A stretch of DNA of 64,000 nucleotides from Alpinimonas psychrophila (lineage in GTDB: Bacteria; Actinomycetota; Actinomycetes; Actinomycetales; Microbacteriaceae), in the NCBI RefSeq assembly GCF_014137865.1, contig NZ_JACGWU010000008.1:26757-90756 (forward strand). Reading direction: 5' to 3'. The position numbers and the translations under genes are program-made. The notes below the pieces were generated by a model that worked only from the letters and a program-made list of their open reading frames with translations, ran no database searches and was not told the DNA's origin. This document shows, one piece after another, positions 17,481 to 25,228 of the stretch (the stretch's first letter is position 1; each line of letters starts with the position of its first letter).

Positions 17481-18833
17481 CTAGTACGCCTCGAAATATT
17501 CCGTGATTTCCCACTGCGTGACATCGCGCGTCATGGGGTCTTCGGTAGACGCCTCATAGCGGGCTACTTCGTCACGTTTGAGCGTCATGAAAACGTTTAT
17601 CAGCTCTTGGGAGAGCTGAGTGCGCAGGGCATCATCGGAGTCGAGAGCATCCAGGGCCTGCGAGAAGGTTTCAGGCAGGATGGCGGCACCTTCGTTGTCG
17701 TAGGCCATTCCAACCGCATCGTCCGGACACGGAAGATCGTTGACAATGCCGTCGAGAGCTGCTGCGAGAACGCCGGCAATCACAAGGTAGGGATTGGCTG
17801 CTCCGTCGCCGACACGAACCTCGAGGCGAGTTCCCTGACCACGTTCGGGAGGAACGCGCACCATGCAGCTGCGGTTGTCGTAGCCCCAGTTGGAGCGGTA
17901 TGGGGCCAAAGTATCGGGCCCCAAACGCTTGAAGGCATTTACGGTCGGATTCGTCAGTGCGGTCAGGCCAGCGGCGTGTTTTGTGATTCCCGCAATCATC
18001 TGGTGGGCAACCTTTGAGAGTGTGGAGTTTCCGTTATGCATGAGATTCGTGCCGTCCATGCTGGTGACCGAGAGGTGAAGGTGAAATCCGCTTCCCCCCT
18101 CGTCGCTCCACGGCTTGCCCAGGAAGGTAGCGTGCTTACCCCGGAGGGAGACGATGTCCTTGACGGCGGTCTTGAAAAAGAAGGTCCGGTCAGCTGCGTC
18201 GAGAGCTTCACTGTGCCAGAGGTTGATCTCGTACTGGCTGGGGCTGAACTCATGGTTGCTCGCGAAGGCACCGATGTTGAGGCGATCAAGCATTCGAAGG
18301 AGGTGAAGGACGTCGCCGTCGGGATCGACGAGTGCTCCGGTCATGTAGACACGGCCCGTCTGCGTCAGTGCCCGCTCAAAGCCACCCTCCGCGGTGCGAT
18401 TGGCAATGTAGAACTCCAATTCGGGCCCTACCACCGGCTGGAGTCCCAGTTTGTTGTAGCCCTCGATAACCTTCTTGAGCACCGAGCGGGGCGACATGAG
18501 GTTGGGACTGCCGTCCGGATTGAAGGCGTCACCGATGACATAGGCCACGCCGGGCTCCCACGCCAAAGGAGAGATCGTGTTGGCGACAATCTTGGTGACA
18601 AAGTCCTGCAGGCCATCGGAGGCGACATCGTTTGCATCGTGGAAGTCACCGCCGGTGGTGGTCATCCAGACGCCCTGGCTAAAGGCGGGCCCATTTTCGG
18701 CGGCCTTGTCCAGTTGGCTCACCAGAATGTCCTTGGAGCGAGGAATACCTAAGACATCGGCATAGACAACGCGGAGCACGTCGATGCCGCGTTCTTTCAG
18801 GTCGTCCCTGAGTTTGGCCAAATCCTGAACCAT
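17481..18833 (-). CDS. second glutamine synthetase-like gamma-glutamyl-amine ligase
   Basis: 450 residues from the ATG at 18833 (AAAGGAG 6 bases upstream); an upstream in-frame start is less likely. GS motifs are PELEFYIA (about 137-144), NHEFSPSQYEINL, GGSGFHLHLS and RNWGYDNRSCMVR-type plus GTRLEVRVGDGAANPYLVIAGVLAAALDGI. It differs clearly from the ligase at 10889, so this is not a recent duplicate. It is divergent from a class I amidotransferase-like gene, giving a second ligase/hydrolase pair. The amine substrate is unknown. Confidence 0.88.
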   Translation of the reverse strand: MVQDLAKLRDDLKERGIDVLRVVYADVLGIPRSKDILVSQLDKAAENGPAFSQGVWMTTTGGDFHDANDVASDGLQDFVTKIVANTISPLAWEPGVAYVIGDAFNPDGSPNLMSPRSVLKKVIEGYNKLGLQPVVGPELEFYIANRTAEGGFERALTQTGRVYMTGALVDPDGDVLHLLRMLDRLNIGAFASNHEFSPSQYEINLWHSEALDAADRTFFFKTAVKDIVSLRGKHATFLGKPWSDEGGSGFHLHLSVTSMDGTNLMHNGNSTLSKVAHQMIAGITKHAAGLTALTNPTVNAFKRLGPDTLAPYRSNWGYDNRSCMVRVPPERGQGTRLEVRVGDGAANPYLVIAGVLAAALDGIVNDLPCPDDAVGMAYDNEGAAILPETFSQALDALDSDDALRTQLSQELINVFMTLKRDEVARYEASTEDPMTRDVTQWEITEYFEAY

Positions 18834-18854
18834 TGCTACTCCTTTGTGGCAAGT

Positions 18855-18886
18855 TTTGTTCAACAACGATATCGTTAGGGAACAAA
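18855..18886. promoter_or_regulatory. nested inverted repeats, candidate operator
   Basis: A perfect 12-base palindrome AACGATATCGTT (18865-18876) sits inside 7-base arms TTTGTTC (18855-18861) and GAACAAA (18880-18886). A CGAAT motif follows immediately. It occupies the 134-base space between the divergent ligase and amidotransferase genes. Confidence 0.5.
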
Positions 18887-18967
18887 CGAATACTACCTTT
18901 CGGTGCCCATTTTTAGTAAATTGCCCGACGATTCGTTGAAGAAATTCCGTCCGGCGAAGGAGCTTTT

Positions 18968-19675
18968 ATGCGGGCACTCATTATCCAACACGACCATGCA
19001 AGCCCGACAGGCGCGGTGGGCCGACGCCTCGTTCATCATGGGTTTGACGTCACGGAATTTCTCGTTGTCCCGCAAGACTCATTTGATCAGCCCAATGTTG
19101 CCGTTGTGTTTCCCAGTATCGAAGACTTTGACCTCATCGTGCCGCTGGGGGCGCCATGGGGCGCTTGGGATGATGCGTGCATTGGCAACTGGTTGACGCC
19201 TGAAATCGAGATGATTCGCGATGCCGTGACCTCGAACAAGCCGGTCCTCGGCATTTGCTTTGGCGGTCAACTCGTTGCACGGGCCATGGGAGGATCTGTG
19301 GCACGGGGAGACCACCCAGAAATCGGATGGACCAACATCTGGAGCGATGACCACGAACTTGTCAGCAACGGGCCCTGGTTTCAGTTCCATTTTGATGCGT
19401 GGCAGGTTCCCCCGGGTGCCCGAGAAATTGCCCGCAACCCGGTTGCTTCACAGGCCTTCGTTATCAACAAGACTTTGGCGCTCCAGTTCCATCCGGAGCT
19501 AGAGGCAGCGTCGTTGATGGGCTGGCTCGCCATGGGGGGAACGGTCAAAGTTATCGACGATGGTCAAGATCCGGATGTCATGATGGCGCAAACGGTCGCC
19601 GAAGACCCCGCGGCCGAGGTCCGCACCAACGCCTTGGTGGATGCTTTCCTTAAGCGCGTTGCGGGGCTGATGTAG
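18968..19675 (+). CDS. class I glutamine amidotransferase-type hydrolase, second copy
   Basis: 235 residues with GAAGGAGC before the ATG. The triad is Cys97 in GICFGGQ, and His175 and Glu177 in QFHPEL. It is of the same stand-alone type as the protein at 10136 but diverged. It pairs divergently with the ligase at 17481 and probably hydrolyses that pathway's gamma-glutamyl product. The 3' end overlaps the convergent HtaA-domain gene by 26 bases, unusual for otherwise well-separated genes. Confidence 0.85.
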   Translation: MRALIIQHDHASPTGAVGRRLVHHGFDVTEFLVVPQDSFDQPNVAVVFPSIEDFDLIVPLGAPWGAWDDACIGNWLTPEIEMIRDAVTSNKPVLGICFGGQLVARAMGGSVARGDHPEIGWTNIWSDDHELVSNGPWFQFHFDAWQVPPGAREIARNPVASQAFVINKTLALQFHPELEAASLMGWLAMGGTVKVIDDGQDPDVMMAQTVAEDPAAEVRTNALVDAFLKRVAGLM

Positions 19676-20141
19676 CGTCGAGCTGCGCGAGAGTGATGTT
19701 CAACGGGTCGAAAGGCGTTCCCGCAGGGTACTGACCGATGAACAGCGATGCACCATTCGCGGTCAAGAATGTCGACACCGCGTCCCAGCTCGGAGTACCG
19801 CTGGCGGTCTTGCCAAAATCGAGAGTAACCAAATCGAGGCGCTCGCCGTCGTTGTCGACCTTGGCGCTGAGGACTGCTCCGGTCGCCGTGATCTCCACAA
19901 TGGGGTCGGCAATCATCACGTAGAGCGATCCGCCGTGGCCGCCGAAGCGAACAGCTCCGACGAACTTCAGAGTGCCTAATCCTGTTGCGGCGTCGAACCC
20001 GGAGACGTCTTTCTTAGGGAAGGTGAAGACGAACTCCGGGCTGACGGAAGCATCATCGGTAACGGCGTAAAGGCCGTCTTGCATTCCGAGGATGTAGCGA
20101 ACGAAACTCGCCTTGATCGACCAGTGGAGCCCGTCGGTCAT
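19650..20141 (-). CDS. single HtaA-domain protein, cytoplasmic
   Basis: 163 residues covering one HtaA domain and little else: LHWSIKASFVRYI at the start, then FVFTFP, GTLKFVGAVRFGGHGGSLYVMIADPIVEI. Known HtaA proteins are surface-anchored heme binders of corynebacteria with signal peptides and repeated domains. This one has no signal peptide or membrane anchor. Its start overlaps the stop of the P450 gene (ATGA), so it is translated with it. I infer a heme- or substrate-related accessory role for the P450; heme ligands cannot be assigned confidently. Confidence 0.7.
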   Translation of the reverse strand: MTDGLHWSIKASFVRYILGMQDGLYAVTDDASVSPEFVFTFPKKDVSGFDAATGLGTLKFVGAVRFGGHGGSLYVMIADPIVEITATGAVLSAKVDNDGERLDLVTLDFGKTASGTPSWDAVSTFLTANGASLFIGQYPAGTPFDPLNITLAQLDATSAPQRA

Positions 20142-21385
20142 CGCGTGGTGACGCGAACGGGCATGCGCTTGACTCCGTTGATGAAGTTTGACCGCAGGTA
20201 GTCAATTTCGCCGGTGAGCTCCATCGTGTCAATGCGGCTGATGAGGTCTTCGAACATGATGATGAGCTCGATACGCGCCAGCGCGTTCCCGAGGCACATG
20301 TGAGGTCCGCCACGACCAAAGGTCATGTGCTCATTCGGCATCCTCAAGACATCCAACATGTCGGGGTTTTTGAAGACCTCAGGGTCACGGTTGCCGGAGG
20401 CAAACCAGGAGACAACCTTCTGGCCCTTCTTAATGTCAACACCGTTGAGCTCAACGTCGCGTGTTGCTGTGCGGCGGAAGTGGTAGATAGGGCTTGCGTA
20501 GCGGAGGAACTCTTCCACAGCCCACGGGATCTTGTCGGGGTTTTCCTGCAGGAAGGCAAGCACCTCAGGGTTGTTGATGAGGTTGTTCATGGTGTGGGCG
20601 ATGGTCTGGCGCGTAGTTTCGTTGCCAGCCACCACCAACAGGAGGAAGTTGGTGTGGAAGTCCCGATCCGTGAGCGGGATGTTGTCGATGGGGGTCGTGT
20701 TGACCAAGAGCGAGACGAGGTCGGTGCCGTTGTGGCCCTGGCGCTGTTTCTTGAGTTCGTCGCCGTAGGCAAAGAGCTCCAACGCGGCGGGGGAACGGAA
20801 AGGAACGAGACGATACTTTTCGCTCTCTGGGTCGCTGATGAGCAAGCGCGCATGTTCGGGGTCGGTGTTGCCGACCATTTCGTTACCCCATTTGATGAGT
20901 TTGCCGATGTCGCTATCGGGAACATCAAGGAGGCGGGCGAGAACACGAATGGGGAAATCGGCGGCAACCTCTTCGAGGAAGTCAAATTCTTTCTTCGCAA
21001 ATGCAGTGTCCAGGGTTGTTGCCGTTAGGCCGCGAAGGAAGGTCTCATACTTGGCGACAGCGGACGGCGTGAACTCGCCCTGAAGTAGCCGGCGCATGGC
21101 ACGGTGGCGGGTGCCGTCGGTCTCGATGAGGGATCGACGCGCTTCTTCTTGTTCGGCGTCTACCTCTTCGAGGTTGGTAAAACGTTCGCTCGTGAAGGTC
21201 TCAGAGTCGCGAAGTACCTTGACGATGTCGTGGTAGCGCAAAACAGAGTGGAAGCCACTTCCGCCGTCTGTTTCATCGCTCCAGTGAACGGGGGACTTTG
21301 CGCGAAGCTCGGCGAAAGCGTCCCAGGGGGCACCTTTTTCAAACAGGTCAAGGTCGGCCAACGAAATGGATGTCGTGGTTGGCAT
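20138..21385 (-). CDS. cytochrome P450 (bacterial class I type)
   Basis: 415 residues. The heme loop FGRGGPHMCLG places the thiolate at Cys364. The I-helix AGNETTR (253-259) and K-helix ExxR (EFLR, about 292-295) are intact. It resembles soluble actinobacterial P450s that take electrons from a small ferredoxin. A 3-Cys ferredoxin and a ferredoxin reductase are encoded at 26099-27535, in the neighbouring aromatic cluster. The substrate is unknown; aromatic hydroxylation or N/O-dealkylation upstream of the ring-cleavage enzymes is a reasonable guess. It is divergent from a MarR regulator. Confidence 0.93.
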   Translation of the reverse strand: MPTTTSISLADLDLFEKGAPWDAFAELRAKSPVHWSDETDGGSGFHSVLRYHDIVKVLRDSETFTSERFTNLEEVDAEQEEARRSLIETDGTRHRAMRRLLQGEFTPSAVAKYETFLRGLTATTLDTAFAKKEFDFLEEVAADFPIRVLARLLDVPDSDIGKLIKWGNEMVGNTDPEHARLLISDPESEKYRLVPFRSPAALELFAYGDELKKQRQGHNGTDLVSLLVNTTPIDNIPLTDRDFHTNFLLLVVAGNETTRQTIAHTMNNLINNPEVLAFLQENPDKIPWAVEEFLRYASPIYHFRRTATRDVELNGVDIKKGQKVVSWFASGNRDPEVFKNPDMLDVLRMPNEHMTFGRGGPHMCLGNALARIELIIMFEDLISRIDTMELTGEIDYLRSNFINGVKRMPVRVTTR

Positions 21386-21403
21386 GGGCGCTCCTCATTG
21401 AGA

Positions 21404-21421
21404 TTGTTCGGGTACGAATAA
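21404..21421. promoter_or_regulatory. inverted repeat TTGTTCG-N4-CGAATAA, candidate MarR site
   Basis: The arms match at 6 of 7 positions. It lies 19 bases upstream of the P450 start in the P450/MarR divergent region and shares the TACGAATAAT core with the site at 22811-22820. The neighbouring MarR-family protein is the obvious candidate binder. Confidence 0.45.
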
Positions 21422-21566
21422 TATACACAATAGTACCTTCCGTAGTTCGCGGCTTGTCAAGAGAAATCGCCGCGATAAATATCAATCTCGCATATGGTGA
21501 AGGCTGGTTACTTTTTAGGTGGCCACGGGCTGATGATTTCAACAAACTCGGCCAGAGGAAGGCATC

Positions 21567-22064
21567 ATGACCGGCAGTCACACTTTGGTGGAGACCGAAG
21601 CCCGCGTTTCACACCGCCTGAGCCACATGACTTTGGATTTCGAAGCGATGGCTGTTACCCACAATCTCTTTCGTGCGGCAAGCGCTGTTCGCAACCATCT
21701 TGAGCGCAATGTTCTCTCGGAAAGCGGCCTGAGCTGGACGGCATTCGTGGTTCTCTGGGTGACCTGGATCTGGGAACCCGTCGAAACCCGTGTGGTTGCT
21801 TTGGAAAGTGGCATTTCAAAAGCCACCCTGACGGGAGTGCTCAGTACTCTAGAGAAACTAGATTTTGCCGTGCGTACGCGGAGTCCCGAAGACGGGCGCC
21901 GCGTACTGGTTACCCTGACTGACGCTGGGCGTGCCCTCATGGAGGAGCTCTTCCCGGCATTTAACCTGCAGGAGGTTGACCTCGTTTCCCACGTACCGGT
22001 TGAAAATCGAACAGAACTGGCAACTATGCTTCGCCAGTTGATTTCCTATACCGAACAGGCCTGA
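21567..22064 (+). CDS. MarR-family transcriptional regulator
   Basis: 165 residues with a winged-helix core: LSWTAFVVLWVTWIWEPVETRVVALESGISKATLTGVLSTLEKLDFAVRTRSPEDGRRVLVTLTDAGRAL, where the recognition helix and the beta-wing (DGRR) are clear. MarR proteins are usually repressors released by aromatic or phenolic ligands. It is divergent from the P450 gene and near hpaE/hpaD homologues, so control of the aromatic/P450 block is likely. The 3' end overlaps the convergent PuuD-like gene by 19 bases. Confidence 0.92.
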   Translation: MTGSHTLVETEARVSHRLSHMTLDFEAMAVTHNLFRAASAVRNHLERNVLSESGLSWTAFVVLWVTWIWEPVETRVVALESGISKATLTGVLSTLEKLDFAVRTRSPEDGRRVLVTLTDAGRALMEELFPAFNLQEVDLVSHVPVENRTELATMLRQLISYTEQA

Positions 22065-22738
22065 ATAAAGCCTTCGAATAATTCCGCTTGGGCGAGGTTG
22101 GTTTCGAAGTTGTCTTCCGGATGCCATTGAACGCCAAACGCCCAGGCGGGGGAATCAATTTTTACCGCCTCGATGTAGCCCTCGGCTGAGCGAGCAATGA
22201 CCTCGAGACCCTTCCCCAGCGTGTCGATCATCTGATGGTGATAACACGAGGCTTGAACGACGTTCGTTGAGAGCCCCAATTCGGCAACATACGCATCGAT
22301 CGTGACCGGGGCCACGTGATGGCGGTGGGGCGCAGCCATGTCCTGCACAAGGGTTCCCCCGCGGGCAACGTTGACCACTTGGAGACCGCGACAAATTGCG
22401 AGAACGGGGATGCCCGCCTCCAGCGCGAAGGTAACCATGCCGAGATCATTTTCGTCGGCAAGATCATCCACGTCATAAATTTCGTGGGATTCGATTACTT
22501 GGCCGTAGCGAGCGGGGTTCATGTCGGCACCGCCGGGCATCAGCACGCCATCAATGCCGCGCAGGCGTTCGGCCCAATCGCTGCCGCTGACAGGCAGCAT
22601 TGTCAGCGGCTCGCCCCCGGCATTCCAGACACCCTGCACAAGTTTGCGGGCCCCCACCAGCGCCTCGAAGCGCGTCGCAGAAGTGCTGGAAGCGAAGCGA
22701 CCAAGAATGGCAATCCGGGGGCGTGGGGATGCTGTCAT
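22046..22738 (-). CDS. puuD: gamma-glutamyl-GABA hydrolase-family protein (peptidase C26, PuuD-like)
   Basis: 230 residues. PuuD hallmarks are the LMPGGADMNPARYG pocket, nucleophile Cys116 in AICRGLQVVNVARGGTLVQD, and His206/Glu208 in QWHPED. PuuD splits 4-(gamma-glutamylamino)butanoate to GABA and glutamate. It is a third gamma-glutamyl hydrolase candidate in the island and of a different subfamily from the other two. It is divergent from an HpaE-like aldehyde dehydrogenase gene and convergent with the MarR gene. GABA produced could go to GabT (29236). Confidence 0.87.
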   Translation of the reverse strand: MTASPRPRIAILGRFASSTSATRFEALVGARKLVQGVWNAGGEPLTMLPVSGSDWAERLRGIDGVLMPGGADMNPARYGQVIESHEIYDVDDLADENDLGMVTFALEAGIPVLAICRGLQVVNVARGGTLVQDMAAPHRHHVAPVTIDAYVAELGLSTNVVQASCYHHQMIDTLGKGLEVIARSAEGYIEAVKIDSPAWAFGVQWHPEDNFETNLAQAELFEGFIQACSV

Positions 22739-22800
22739 CAGAAGAGCCTTTCGGAAAATTGGTGAGGATTTTACTGGTCGGACTTTTATATCTCAGGAAT

Positions 22801-22822
22801 AATCATTAGTATACGAATGATT
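22801..22822. promoter_or_regulatory. 22-bp near-perfect palindrome, candidate operator
   Basis: AATCATT-AGTATACG-AATGATT has perfect 7-base arms and a GTATAC centre; only the pair flanking the centre breaks symmetry. It is in the divergent puuD-like/aldehyde dehydrogenase promoter and carries the TACGAATGAT core also found at 21413. Confidence 0.6.
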
Positions 22823-22853
22823 ACTTCTACACGACGATGTGAGGCACAGCCAT

Positions 22854-24317
22854 ATGAATGAAGTTAGCGTTGCCGGAGTCACCATTGACACCCGCCACTT
22901 CATCGGCGGTCAGCGCGTCGCCTCGAAAGAGACGTACACGAACACCTCACCGATTGACGGTAGCTTCTTAGGCGAGATTGCCCGCGGCGGCCAGACAGAG
23001 GTAGATGCCGCTGTTGCCGCAGCAAAAGCAGTCTTCCCCGCATGGGCGGCGTTGGGAGCCAAAGGTCGTGGTGAATTCCTCCACACACTGGCCGACCTGA
23101 TCGAAGCCAACAACGAAGCGCTCTCGCAGCTCGAGACCATGGACAACGGCTCGCTTCTTCGTTCGCACCGCCGGGGGGTCATGCCTCGCGTGGCCATGAA
23201 CATTCGATTCTTTGCAGACTGGGCCATCAACGAGCTTCACCACGATGTCTTCGAGACGCGCGGTCACACCAACAACGTGAGCTGGGACCCTTCGGGCGTG
23301 GCTGCTCTGATTACGCCGTGGAATGCGCCGCTGATGCTGGCGACCTGGAAGATCGGTCCCGCCCTCGCCGCGGGAGACACCGTCGTTCTCAAACCCGCCG
23401 AGTGGACGCCCCTCAGCGCGTCCTTCTTCGCCGACCTCACGGTTCAGGCCGGCATTCCCGCCGGTGTTTTCAACGTCGTTCAAGGTTTCGGCAAGGAGGC
23501 TGGCGCGGCGCTCGTGGCCCACCCCGACCTCGCCCGCATTTCGTTCACCGGATCTGTTCCGACGGCCAAGACCATTGCTCGGGCAGCCGCTGACAACCTC
23601 ACCCCCTGCTCCTTCGAGCTCGGGGGCAAGAGTCCGGCCATCATTCTCGGCGATGCCGACCTTGACCTCGCTGTAGAAATTGCCGTCGAGCAGTATGACA
23701 ACGCCGGGCAGGTTTGCCTTTCGGGAACGCGCCTGTTGGTGCACGAAAGCATTGCCGTCGAGTTCGCGGCACGGTTCGCGGCCAAGGCAGCAACTCTTAA
23801 GCAAGGCGACCCGCGCGATCCCGACACCGATATCGGGCCCCAGATTCATCAGGTCCACTTCGATCGCATCAAGGGATTCGTCGATCGCGCGAAGGCCGAC
23901 GGCGAAAATATCGTGATGGGAGGCGAGCCCAACGCAGAACTGGGCGGCCTCTATTTCCGTCCCACTCTGGTCAAGAATCCTGCTCAGAATTCCGAAATTC
24001 TCACGAGTGAGGTCTTCGGTCCTGTGCTGTGCATGCAGACCTTCGTCACCGATGACGAAGTCGTTGCGATGGCCAACGGTACGGAGTTTGGCTTGGCAGC
24101 CATTGTGGTTTCGGGCGACCGAGCGCACGCCCACGCGATCAGCTCACAACTTGTGGCGGGCACTATCTGGGTGAACTGCTTCTTCGTGCGCGACCTCAAG
24201 GCCCCCTTTGGCGGTTCCAAGAAATCCGGCATTGGCCGCGATGGTGGAACCTGGTCGTTTGATTTTTACGCAGATATTAAGAACACCGTAGTTTCACCAA
24301 ATGGATGGAAGGAATAA
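22854..24317 (+). CDS. hpaE: aldehyde dehydrogenase, HpaE-like (5-carboxymethyl-2-hydroxymuconate semialdehyde dehydrogenase)
   Basis: 487 residues from the ATG at 22854 (GTGAGG 9 bases upstream). The catalytic pair is E255 in FELGGKSPAIIL and C288 in NAGQVCLSGTR. The next gene starts 2 bases after the stop and encodes an HpaD-like ring-cleavage dioxygenase, followed by an HpaG-like enzyme. That order supports oxidation of the ring-cleavage semialdehyde; the aldehyde dehydrogenase family alone would not fix the substrate. Confidence 0.82.
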   Translation: MNEVSVAGVTIDTRHFIGGQRVASKETYTNTSPIDGSFLGEIARGGQTEVDAAVAAAKAVFPAWAALGAKGRGEFLHTLADLIEANNEALSQLETMDNGSLLRSHRRGVMPRVAMNIRFFADWAINELHHDVFETRGHTNNVSWDPSGVAALITPWNAPLMLATWKIGPALAAGDTVVLKPAEWTPLSASFFADLTVQAGIPAGVFNVVQGFGKEAGAALVAHPDLARISFTGSVPTAKTIARAAADNLTPCSFELGGKSPAIILGDADLDLAVEIAVEQYDNAGQVCLSGTRLLVHESIAVEFAARFAAKAATLKQGDPRDPDTDIGPQIHQVHFDRIKGFVDRAKADGENIVMGGEPNAELGGLYFRPTLVKNPAQNSEILTSEVFGPVLCMQTFVTDDEVVAMANGTEFGLAAIVVSGDRAHAHAISSQLVAGTIWVNCFFVRDLKAPFGGSKKSGIGRDGGTWSFDFYADIKNTVVSPNGWKE

Positions 24318-24319
24318 CC

Positions 24320-25228
24320 ATGGGCGAAGTAGTAGGCGCAGCAATTCTGGCGCACGTTCCCACGATCATGCTCCCCAAAGAGGTTCGTTACGAACTGAAT
24401 GAGGGCAAAGAAACATCGCTGGTCCCGGGCCTAGAGAAGCTCCGCAAGGACGTCTTTGAGACGCTGGATTACGACACCGTTATTGTCATGGACAGTCACT
24501 GGGCGACGACGGTCGAGTTTGTCATCAGCGCCCACGAGCACCGCGAAGGCAAGTACACCGCTGAGGAGCTACCTCGTGGCATGTCACAGGTTCCTTATTC
24601 CTTTAAAGGTGACCCTGAGTTCGCGGAATCCGTCGTCAAATATGACGAAAAGAACGGAACATGGATCACACCCATCTCCGATCCGTACCTCCCCGTCTTC
24701 TACGCCACGATTAACCTCTGGGATTACCTGGGCAAGGGAATCGACAAGAAGTGGGTCAGCGTCTCGGTCTGTCAGACGGCAACGACCGAGGACTACCTTC
24801 GTGCAGGCCGCGCGCTCGGCGAAGCGATTCGGGACTCGGACCGCAAGGTGTTGATTCTCGCCTCCGGCGCCTTGTCACACACGTTCTATAAGCTGCGCGA
24901 TTTGCGCAAGCACGAGGCCAGTGATCCGATTCATATCTTCTCGCCCGAGGCTCGCGCCGCCGACGAGGAACGCATTGAATGGTTCAAGGCTGGAGATCAC
25001 AAGCAGGTTCTTGAGACTATGCCGGAGTTCCTGAAGTACAAGCCAGAGGCCAACTTCAGTCATTACCTGATGATGGCCGGCGCGCTCGGCGAAGAGGCCA
25101 ACACCTCCAAGGCCGTGATGTACTCCGAGTACGAAAACTCGGTCGGCACCGCGCAGATTCACATGTATTTCCCGAAGCCCGAAGGCGGCTTCCCTCTCCC
25201 TAAGGACTTGGTGCTCTCGCGTGACTGA
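24320..25228 (+). CDS. hpaD: class III extradiol dioxygenase, HpaD-like (3,4-dihydroxyphenylacetate 2,3-dioxygenase)
   Basis: 302 residues from the ATG at 24320; a good purine-rich site lies in the upstream gene's end. It matches the LigB-superfamily HpaD of E. coli at characteristic points: AxxxHVP near the start (metal-ligand region), VMDSHW, EGKYTAEELP, ILASGALSH, MPEF and a late GTAQ segment. It opens the ring of homoprotocatechuate next to the hydroxyls using Fe(II) and O2. The distance from E. coli HpaD leaves room for a related catechol as the real substrate. The stop overlaps the next start by 8 bases. Confidence 0.85.
   Translation: MGEVVGAAILAHVPTIMLPKEVRYELNEGKETSLVPGLEKLRKDVFETLDYDTVIVMDSHWATTVEFVISAHEHREGKYTAEELPRGMSQVPYSFKGDPEFAESVVKYDEKNGTWITPISDPYLPVFYATINLWDYLGKGIDKKWVSVSVCQTATTEDYLRAGRALGEAIRDSDRKVLILASGALSHTFYKLRDLRKHEASDPIHIFSPEARAADEERIEWFKAGDHKQVLETMPEFLKYKPEANFSHYLMMAGALGEEANTSKAVMYSEYENSVGTAQIHMYFPKPEGGFPLPKDLVLSRD

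Noticed and set aside
22968..24134. 388-codon - strand frame opposite the HpaE-like gene
   Set aside because: Antisense shadow of a conserved dehydrogenase.
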